Part shown: in pieces, positions 56,878 to 62,201 of the stretch | Layout of the letters: each line of letters begins with the position of its first letter | How positions within the stretch are numbered: the first letter of the stretch is position 1 | Notes under the pieces: model-generated | Seen by the model: the letters and a program-made list of their open reading frames with translations, nothing else | The model's database searches: none | What the model was told of the DNA's origin: nothing | Assembly: GCF_000590885.1 (NCBI RefSeq) | Contig: NZ_JFHN01000028.1 | Span: 1 to 62,201, forward strand | Direction of reading: 5' to 3' | Length of the DNA stretch: 62,201 bases | Origin: Erwinia mallotivora | GTDB taxonomy: Bacteria; Pseudomonadota; Gammaproteobacteria; Enterobacterales; Enterobacteriaceae | Program-made: the position numbers and the translations under genes

Positions 56878-57717
56878 TCAGCGTGCATTCTGGTAGCTGC
56901 GACGAACCAGCCACTGATGAACCACGGTGATTGCCGACATCAGCACCACCAGCAACATCGCCAACGCGCTGCCCATATTGGGGTCGAGGGAAATATCTCC
57001 CGAAACCAGCGCCGCAATTCGTACCGGCACCACATTGAAGTTTCCGGTGGTCAGGGCATAAATGGTGGCGTAAGCGCCCAGGGCGTTAGCCAGCAAAATA
57101 ACGAAAGTACCGAGTAGCGCTGGCGTGAGGATTGGCAGCCCGATGTGCCACCAGTAGCGCCAGCGGCTGGCACCAAGGAGTGCCGCTGACTCCTGCCAGT
57201 CTTTTTTCAGCCCGTCGAAGGCGGGATAGAGAAGGAGAAGACCCAGGGGAATCTGGAACCAGGTGTAAACCACAATCAATCCACTGCCAGAGTAAAGCTT
57301 AAAACTTTCCATCAGCCCGTGGCTGCGCATCAGCAACGTCAGGCAGCCATTCAGTCCCAGCAGGATCACAAAGGCAAATGCCAGCGGTACACCCGCGAAG
57401 TTACTGGTCATGTTGGTGAAGGAGATGAAAAAACGGTGCAATTTACCTCCCCCCAGCTGATGCAGTGAGTATCCCCCCAGCAACGCAATAATCAGTCCGT
57501 AGAGGCTCGACCAGAAAGAGATCTCCAGCGAGAAACGGATGGCCTGCTGATAGAAACCGGAGGTGAGAATATCAATGTAATTTCCCCAACCCCAGGCTTC
57601 GTTCATTTCGCTGTAGAAACTGTTGATGGCAATCCACACCAGCGGAGCGACCTGAAAAGCAAGATAAAACAGCGCAAAGGGCAACAGACACAGCAGCGCG
57701 ATTCCTTTTCCTTTCAT
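56878..57717 (-). CDS. ABC transporter permease, first subunit
   Basis: This 279-residue membrane protein has about six helices and an EAA-like loop (DGLKKDWQESAALLGASRWR, YWWHIGLPILTPALLGTFV). It starts where the phosphohydrolase gene stops (one-base overlap), pointing to coupled translation; PhnU-like. Confidence 0.88.
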   Translation of the reverse strand: MKGKGIALLCLLPFALFYLAFQVAPLVWIAINSFYSEMNEAWGWGNYIDILTSGFYQQAIRFSLEISFWSSLYGLIIALLGGYSLHQLGGGKLHRFFISFTNMTSNFAGVPLAFAFVILLGLNGCLTLLMRSHGLMESFKLYSGSGLIVVYTWFQIPLGLLLLYPAFDGLKKDWQESAALLGASRWRYWWHIGLPILTPALLGTFVILLANALGAYATIYALTTGNFNVVPVRIAALVSGDISLDPNMGSALAMLLVVLMSAITVVHQWLVRRSYQNAR

Positions 57718-58529
57718 TATGCGCGCTCCTGATTGAGTAGCGCCGTGCAGACCGGCTTATCGTGCGCCACCCCCAGAATCTCGCACAGGGTGCCACAGAG
57801 TTCGGTCTGCAATGGAACCACCGACGTTTGCAGAGAGAAGGATTTACCAAAGACAAACAGCGGCACCTGTGTCTCTTCCGGCAGCGTCCCCCCGTGGCTG
57901 CGATCGTCGTTCATTCCGTGGTCGGAAGTCACCACCACCTGGTAACCCTCCGCCAGCCATCCCGGCATCCAGTGCGAAAGATAGCCGTCAGCCATCCGCG
58001 CACGATTCCGGTACTGTGCCGTCGAGAGGCCAAACTGATGGCCGGCATCATCAATATTCATCGGGTGGATCAGCAGAAAATGTGGATCAACACGCAGGCG
58101 CAAACTTTCCGCATCTTCAAACAGGTGTGAATCCGGATAGCTGTCATCGTGGTAAAAATGACCGTACTGAATCGGCAGTTCCGTGTCTGTCGTGTGACGA
58201 TCGCGAACAGACAGCCAGGGTGAACGATTATACAGCTCACTAACCCAGTAGTATGCGGCGGCGGCCGTCGTCAGACCGCAGGCGCGGGCGTAGTGAAAAA
58301 TACTGCGTTCTTTACTTAACCGGTTGACACCGTTGTGAATAATACCGCTGTTCACCGGCGTCACCCCGGTAAGAATGCATTCGTATAAAGGACGGGAAAG
58401 CGAGGGCAGCTCACATGTCATCTGGTAGAGCTGTCCGTTTCCCTGAGCACATTCCGCCTGCAAATAGCCCATCGCATGTTGTGCCACGCTGTAACTCAGA
58501 CCGTCCAGCACCACCAGAATCGTTTTCAT
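57717..58529 (-). CDS. Alkaline-phosphatase-superfamily phosphodiesterase / phosphohydrolase
   Basis: This 270-residue cytosolic protein (no signal peptide) has the metal-site pattern of nucleotide pyrophosphatases and type I phosphodiesterases: Asp in VVLDGL at the start, a Ser/Thr nucleophile region LPSLSRPLYECILTGVTPV, and HPMNIDDAGH and TSDHGMND. Because it is inside an importer operon, it probably hydrolyses the transported phosphorus compound (a phosphonate or phosphodiester). The exact substrate is not known. Confidence 0.85.
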   Translation of the reverse strand: MKTILVVLDGLSYSVAQHAMGYLQAECAQGNGQLYQMTCELPSLSRPLYECILTGVTPVNSGIIHNGVNRLSKERSIFHYARACGLTTAAAAYYWVSELYNRSPWLSVRDRHTTDTELPIQYGHFYHDDSYPDSHLFEDAESLRLRVDPHFLLIHPMNIDDAGHQFGLSTAQYRNRARMADGYLSHWMPGWLAEGYQVVVTSDHGMNDDRSHGGTLPEETQVPLFVFGKSFSLQTSVVPLQTELCGTLCEILGVAHDKPVCTALLNQERA

Positions 58530-58538
58530 CGCCGGTCC

Positions 58539-59600
58539 TTATTGCTTCATGTTGATAATGACGTTTTCCTGCCACAGACGCGGCAGCATTTTGCTGGCTT
58601 TATCCCAGGCCTCGGTATCCGCAATTGGATGGGCATTTTTATACTCAGAGTTGGGCAGCAGCTTTGCCTGAACGTCAGCAGGCAGGGTCAGATGTTCGGC
58701 GCGGATCGGGCGGGCATAGCCGCGAGCCAGGTTAATCTGACCGGCATCAGAAAAGATATATTCACGCGCCAGTTTGGCGGCGTTAGGATGCTTCGCATAT
58801 TTGTTAATGATGGTGGTATAGCCGGAGGTGATACTGCCATCAGAGGGGATCACCACGGCAAAACGATTTTTATCAATCTGATCGCGGTAGTTCAGACCAT
58901 TAAAGTCCCACACCACCGCCACCTGAATCTCGCCCTTCTCGATATTGGCAATTACCGGATCGGTGACGCCAAGACGACCTTCTTTCGCCAGGTCGCTAAA
59001 GAAATTCAGAGCAGGCTTAAGGTTCTTTTCGCTACCCCCCATGGCATAAGCTGCCGCCAGCACACCGTTTGCTGCCTGCGCCGCCACGCCCACATCACCA
59101 ATAGTCACCACATATTTACCTTTTTTAAGATCGGCCCAGCTGTGCGGCACATCTTTCACCTGATCTTTATTAACGATAAATGCAATGGTGCCGGTGTAAG
59201 CCAGCATCCAGTTACCTTCCGGATCTTTCGCCCAGGCAGGCACCTGATCCCAGTTCGTGGGTTTGTAAGGCTGAGCCAGGCCTTTCTGTACGGCAACAGG
59301 ACCAAAAGCCGCGCCCACATCACCAATATCGGCGCTGGCATTGCTTTTCTCAGCAGCAAATTTCGCCAGTTCCTGGGCGCTTGACATGTCAGTATCACTG
59401 TGCTGAATACCATATTTACTGGTGATGTCGGCCCAGGTTTCTTTCCAGTTCGCCCAGCTGTCCGGCATACCGACGCTGTTGACCTGTCCTTCACTCTTCG
59501 CCGCCTTTTCCAGCGTGGCAAGGTCGTTACCTGCGGCGTGAGCACCCGGCAGGGCAAGGAAAATGGCACTGGCTAACACAGATGCGAACAAAGATTTCAT
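58539..59600 (-). CDS. Periplasmic substrate-binding protein of the phosphorus-compound ABC importer
   Basis: This 353-residue protein has a signal peptide cut near HA-AGNDLATLEK and the type 2 (spermidine/Fe3+/AEP-like) binding fold: EGQVNSVGMPDSWANWKE, ADIGDVGAAFGPVAVQKGL, YTGTIAFIVNKDQVKD and VVWDFNGLNYRDQI. It is the first gene of the operon, 9 bases before the phosphohydrolase gene. The twin palindromes upstream show control by the divergent regulator. Confidence 0.9.
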   Translation of the reverse strand: MKSLFASVLASAIFLALPGAHAAGNDLATLEKAAKSEGQVNSVGMPDSWANWKETWADITSKYGIQHSDTDMSSAQELAKFAAEKSNASADIGDVGAAFGPVAVQKGLAQPYKPTNWDQVPAWAKDPEGNWMLAYTGTIAFIVNKDQVKDVPHSWADLKKGKYVVTIGDVGVAAQAANGVLAAAYAMGGSEKNLKPALNFFSDLAKEGRLGVTDPVIANIEKGEIQVAVVWDFNGLNYRDQIDKNRFAVVIPSDGSITSGYTTIINKYAKHPNAAKLAREYIFSDAGQINLARGYARPIRAEHLTLPADVQAKLLPNSEYKNAHPIADTEAWDKASKMLPRLWQENVIINMKQ

Positions 59601-59634
59601 AACTGCTGCTCCAGGTGATAAGTTGAATGGCTTA

Positions 59635-59648
59635 CTGGACTAGTCCAG
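59635..59648. promoter_or_regulatory. GntR/UTRA operator 1
   Basis: The perfect palindrome CTGGACTAGTCCAG lies 34 bases upstream of the binding-protein start. An identical copy follows at 59708-59721. Confidence 0.88.
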
Positions 59649-59707
59649 CAAGAACCGAGCCAATCTAGCCTGATCCGATGACAGTTTTATGTCAGCGCCG
59701 ATTCCCA

Positions 59708-59721
59708 CTGGACTAGTCCAG
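59708..59721. promoter_or_regulatory. GntR/UTRA operator 2
   Basis: This second CTGGACTAGTCCAG is 73 bases centre to centre from the first, about seven DNA turns, and 85 bases upstream of the regulator gene, so one regulator could govern both promoters. Confidence 0.88.
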
Positions 59722-59805
59722 AAAGAGGGCACGATATCAGTCTGGGGAGGAGATGTTTCGGGCGTTCTGATTCTGTGCAGCTTCGCACCAAACTGAGGCA
59801 TTGAT

Positions 59806-60543
59806 GTGATGAAAGCATTAACTGTGGATGTGATTTGTCAGACGCTGGCCGTACGTATCAGAGAAGGCGATTTTGCCGCCAGTGGCCGACTGCCTTCCGA
59901 GCGTGAGCTGAGCGAGCAGTTCTCCACGACCCGCATCACTTTACGTGAAGCGCTGGGACAGCTGGAATCACAGGGAATGATCTATCGTGAACTGCGGCGT
60001 GGCTGGTTTATTGCCCCACCACGACTGGCCTATGATCCCCTGTTGCGCAGCCACTTTCACGCCATGGCTGAACAGCAAGGGCGCACGGCGCAGACCGAGG
60101 TGCTGGACGCCCGCAAGGTAAAAGTCAGTCTTGACGTCGCGGCGAAACTGGAAATGCACGAAGGGGATGATGTGTATCGCATCTGTCGACTGCGGCGTAT
60201 TGATGGGCGTGCCGTGCTCTATGTCGAGCACTATCTCAATCCCCACTATTTTCCTGATCTGCTGAGCTTTGATTTGACCCGTTCGCTTACCTGTTTGTAT
60301 CAGCAGGAGTACGGGATTCGTTATGGGCGGGTAGGGTTTAACATGCTGCCTATGCCGCTACCTAAATCTGCCGCGCCAGCGTTGAAGGTGGCAGCAGGCA
60401 GTCCGGCACTGTTTATCACCCGCATTAACCGTGACCGGGATGACCGGATCATCGACTGTGACATTGAGTACTGGCGCTACGATGCATTGTATATTGCCGT
60501 TGAGGTCAGAGAGGAGCAGCAGGCCGAAACGCCGTCGGCCTGA
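59806..60543 (+). CDS. GntR-family regulator with UTRA domain, PhnR-like
   Basis: This 245-residue protein (the ATG two bases after the listed GTGATG start region is equally possible) has a GntR winged helix (ASGRLPSERELSEQFSTTRI, TLREALGQLESQGMIYRELR) and a UTRA ligand domain (KLEMHEGDDVYRICRLRRID to YALDYWRYDALYIAVEV-like end). It is divergent from the ABC/phosphohydrolase operon and most likely represses it and itself until the phosphorus compound is sensed. Confidence 0.9.
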   Translation: MMKALTVDVICQTLAVRIREGDFAASGRLPSERELSEQFSTTRITLREALGQLESQGMIYRELRRGWFIAPPRLAYDPLLRSHFHAMAEQQGRTAQTEVLDARKVKVSLDVAAKLEMHEGDDVYRICRLRRIDGRAVLYVEHYLNPHYFPDLLSFDLTRSLTCLYQQEYGIRYGRVGFNMLPMPLPKSAAPALKVAAGSPALFITRINRDRDDRIIDCDIEYWRYDALYIAVEVREEQQAETPSA

Positions 60544-60679
60544 AAATAGCGGGCTGCCGGTTTACATCGGCAATCAGTGCAGTTCCGACGCCGGCCAACG
60601 TTCGATATTGCACTAGCCGGGTGACAGGCAAACCGGCCATATCTGACGGAAATAATAATTACACGGATATAGCTACAGG

Positions 60680-61609
60680 CTACTCAAGCGTAGGATTCAT
60701 ATGCCGCAGATCATATGGAGTAATCTGGTAAACGTAATAGTTTAGCCAGTTAGAAAACAGCAGGTTGCCGTGGCTGCGCCAGCTGGCGCGCGGGGGCAAT
60801 GCCGGATTGTTGTGTGGGAAATAGTTGTGGGGCACTTCAGGATTCAGTCCGGCTTCACAGTCACGATGGTACTCACCAGCTAACGTCAGAGCATCATATT
60901 CAGGATGGCCGGTAACAAAAGCCAGACGCTTATCCTTGCTGGCGAACAGGTATGCTCCCGTTTCTTCTGACTCCGCGAAGATATCCAGGTCGGTGTAATC
61001 ACGTATTAGTTCAGCAGGAAAATCAGCATAGCGTGAATGCGGTGCCAGGAAACTGTCATCGAACCCCCTGGTGAGCAACGCGTGAGGGTGCAGGATTTGA
61101 TGTTCGAACACGCCAGAGAGTTTCTTCTCACGGGTGTGCTTAGGGATACCGTAAAGAATATTCAGTGCTGCCTGGACTGCCCAGCATACAAACAGTGTGG
61201 AAGTAACATGCTCTTTTGCCCAGTGCAACACGCTCTGGATCTGCGGCCAGTAAGCGACATCATTAAAATCGATCAGTCCCAGCGGTGCGCCAGTGACGAT
61301 CAGGCCGTCAAAATTATCATGCTGTATATCATCAAAATTACAGTAGAAATTATTCAGATGATCCATCGGGGTATTGCGCGATTCACGATTGTCAATTCTC
61401 AGCAACTGGATATCGATTTGAAGCGGCGAGTAGGAAAGCAGGCGAAGAAACTGGTTTTCAGTTTCGATCTTTTTCGGCATCAGATTCAGCACCAGCACTT
61501 TTAACGGGCGAATTTCCTGAATACTGGCGCGCGAAGACGTCATCACAAAGACATTCTCGTTGCGCAGGAAATTCACTGCTGGTAATTCATCAGGCACCCT
61601 GATTGGCAT
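60680..61609 (-). CDS. metA: Homoserine O-succinyltransferase
   Basis: MetA activates homoserine with succinyl-CoA, the first step to methionine. The 309-residue protein has the amidotransferase-like catalytic Cys in [16 protein letters not shown], the [15 protein letters not shown] region, and catalytic His/Glu in [13 protein letters not shown]. It starts [20 protein letters not shown]. It is full length. Possible MetJ sites lie upstream. Confidence 0.98.
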   Translation of the reverse strand: MPIRVPDELPAVNFLRNENVFVMTSSRASIQEIRPLKVLVLNLMPKKIETENQFLRLLSYSPLQIDIQLLRIDNRESRNTPMDHLNNFYCNFDDIQHDNFDGLIVTGAPLGLIDFNDVAYWPQIQSVLHWAKEHVTSTLFVCWAVQAALNILYGIPKHTREKKLSGVFEHQILHPHALLTRGFDDSFLAPHSRYADFPAELIRDYTDLDIFAESEETGAYLFASKDKRLAFVTGHPEYDALTLAGEYHRDCEAGLNPEVPHNYFPHNNPALPPRASWRSHGNLLFSNWLNYYVYQITPYDLRHMNPTLE

Positions 61610-61641
61610 AACCTTTTCCTCAACTAACCATTTAAACGTTC

Positions 61642-61657
61642 AGACATCCAGACAGCC
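61642..61657. promoter_or_regulatory. Candidate tandem met boxes upstream of metA
   Basis: AGACATCC-AGACAGCC resembles two adjacent copies of the 8-bp MetJ box AGACGTCT (six and five matches). It lies 33 bases before the metA start. MetJ control of metA is known in E. coli. Confidence 0.5.
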
Positions 61658-61857
61658 GAAGATAGCGTGGCACCCGACAAATGTCGAGGCCTCATCTGAT
61701 AGTTGAAAATGTTTCATCTCAGGCAGAAAAATGTGCCCGATACAGAAGCGATTTTTTGATGCAAATGCGAGGTTTGTCCCTGAAAAACTGGGGATTTTCT
61801 CTGACAGCAGGGGGAGGGTAATAAGGCGGGATATCAGTACAAGAAACGGAAAGGAAC
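61658..61857. other. Gap between metA and a small ORF
   Basis: These 200 bases hold no clear gene. The metA promoter probably lies near 61660-61700. Confidence 0.4.
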
Positions 61858-62025
61858 GTGGCTGGCAGGCGCGTACAGGGGCGTTGGCGGGCCTTTGACG
61901 TGTGCGAACCTGCTGCCGGACAGGCCAGCGACCGCAGCATCCCGGTGACGTGCCCCCTGCTGGATCTCAATGACCCGCCGCAGATTGCTGATTTTATTGC
62001 CGCATGGCTGCGCAACCGGCGCTGA
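61858..62025 (+). CDS. Small unassigned ORF, 55 residues
   Basis: A GTG at 61858 with AAGGA just upstream opens a GC-rich 55-codon frame ending LLDLNDPPQIADFIAAWLRNRR-like (DLNDPPQIADFIAAWLRNRR). A terminator-like hairpin follows. I recognise no family. The C-terminal helix looks like genuine coding sequence, so it may be a small gene or the 3' remnant of a longer one. Confidence 0.4.
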   Translation: MAGRRVQGRWRAFDVCEPAAGQASDRSIPVTCPLLDLNDPPQIADFIAAWLRNRR

Positions 62026-62044
62026 GGCCTTCAGAGGAAAAAGT

Positions 62045-62072
62045 CGGCCCGGATGGGGCTGTCCGCTTTTTT
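62045..62072 (+). terminator. Hairpin and T run after the small ORF
   Basis: CGGCCC-GGAT-GGGGCTG forms a bulged stem followed closely by TTTTTTT, suitable for plus-strand termination, 20 bases after the small ORF. Confidence 0.6.
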
Positions 62073-62087
62073 TACCCGGACACAACG

Positions 62088-62114
62088 CAAAAAACCCCGG
62101 CCTTCCGGTCGGGG
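62088..62114 (-). terminator. rRNA operon terminator
   Basis: On the minus strand CCCCGACC-GGAA-GGCCGGGG, with one mismatch, precedes a T run, the usual terminator after a 5S gene. Confidence 0.9.
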
Positions 62115-62129
62115 TCTTCGCTTTATATG

Positions 62130-62201
62130 ATGCCTGGCAGTTCCCTACTCTCGCATGGGGAGACCCCACACTACCATCGGCGCTACGGCGTTTCACTTCT
62201 G
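62130..62201 (-). rRNA. rrf: 5S ribosomal RNA, 3' part, cut by window edge
   Basis: The minus strand ends ...GGGAACTGCCAGGCAT and contains GAAACGCCGTAGCGCCGATGG and CCCATGCGAGAGTAGGG, the conserved 3' 72 bases of a gammaproteobacterial 5S rRNA. An rRNA operon therefore approaches from the right, reading towards metA, as near E. coli rrnE. Confidence 0.97.

Noticed and set aside
1..62201. CRISPR arrays, tRNA genes and complete insertion sequences
   Set aside because: I saw no regularly spaced repeats, no cloverleaf and no intact transposase; only the IS256-type scrap.

Overview
The window is about 62 kb of a chromosome from a member of Enterobacterales, most likely an Erwinia/Pantoea-type relative. 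This rests on protein sequences that read like close homologues of Escherichia coli K-12 genes and on preserved gene order: ssb/uvrA, yjbR-yjbQ, tyrB, dnaB, qor, pspG, dusA, zur, yjbJ, dinF-lexA, dgkA/plsB, ubiA-ubiC, psiE, yjbHGFE, pgi, lysC, yjbB, metA and the end of an rRNA operon. The genus is an inference; no database was consulted.

Layout. 1-709 is the 5' part of an AT-rich tyrosine recombinase gene cut by the left window edge, probably the rim of an island beside ssb. 870-4573 is ssb and uvrA, divergent around a LexA box. 4742-14807 is accessory: an orphan AT-rich gene with kinase-like motifs, a yahK-type alcohol dehydrogenase, and a LacI-controlled uptake and hydrolysis cluster (periplasmic binding protein, ABC ATPase, permease, phosphotriesterase-like hydrolase, amidotransferase-fold protein, M20 peptidase) with two copies of a palindromic operator. 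14847-15595 is yjbR-yjbQ. 15680-18598 is a decaying type VI secretion (T6SS) orphan hcp locus: one intact hcp, a frameshifted membrane-type effector gene, two paralogous two-helix membrane proteins (candidate immunity proteins), a truncated second hcp joined to the tail of a second effector, a roughly 145-bp direct repeat and an IS256-type transposase scrap.

18754-24402 holds tyrB, a YitT-family membrane protein, an Lrp-type regulator, and two genes that share a C-terminal chitin-binding module, one of them a subtilisin-like protease. They lie where E. coli has alr, next to dnaB. 24863-29037 is dnaB, qor, pspG (with a sigma-54 promoter) and dusA. 29382-31816 is a second insertion, between dusA and zur: two AT-rich orphans and a TraF-like outer-membrane protein. 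32292-38404 is zur, yjbJ, the SOS operon lexA-dinF (two LexA boxes), dgkA and plsB. 38527-45336 is ubiC-ubiA, a Tat-exported deaminase-like protein, psiE with a CRP site, and yjbEFGH. 45878-54957 is pgi, a cation/proton antiporter, lysC behind a lysine riboswitch, aqpZ, a BASS-family symporter and yjbB. 55082-60543 is a five-gene ABC transporter and phosphohydrolase operon, divergent from a GntR/UTRA regulator across twin CTGGACTAGTCCAG palindromes. 60680-62201 is metA, a small unassigned ORF, an rrn terminator and the 3' part of a 5S rRNA gene.

Most of the backbone is ordinary. The places that deserve attention are the hcp cassette array, the LacI-controlled hydrolase cluster, the paired chitin-binding-module genes, the orphan kinase-like gene and the integrase at the left edge.
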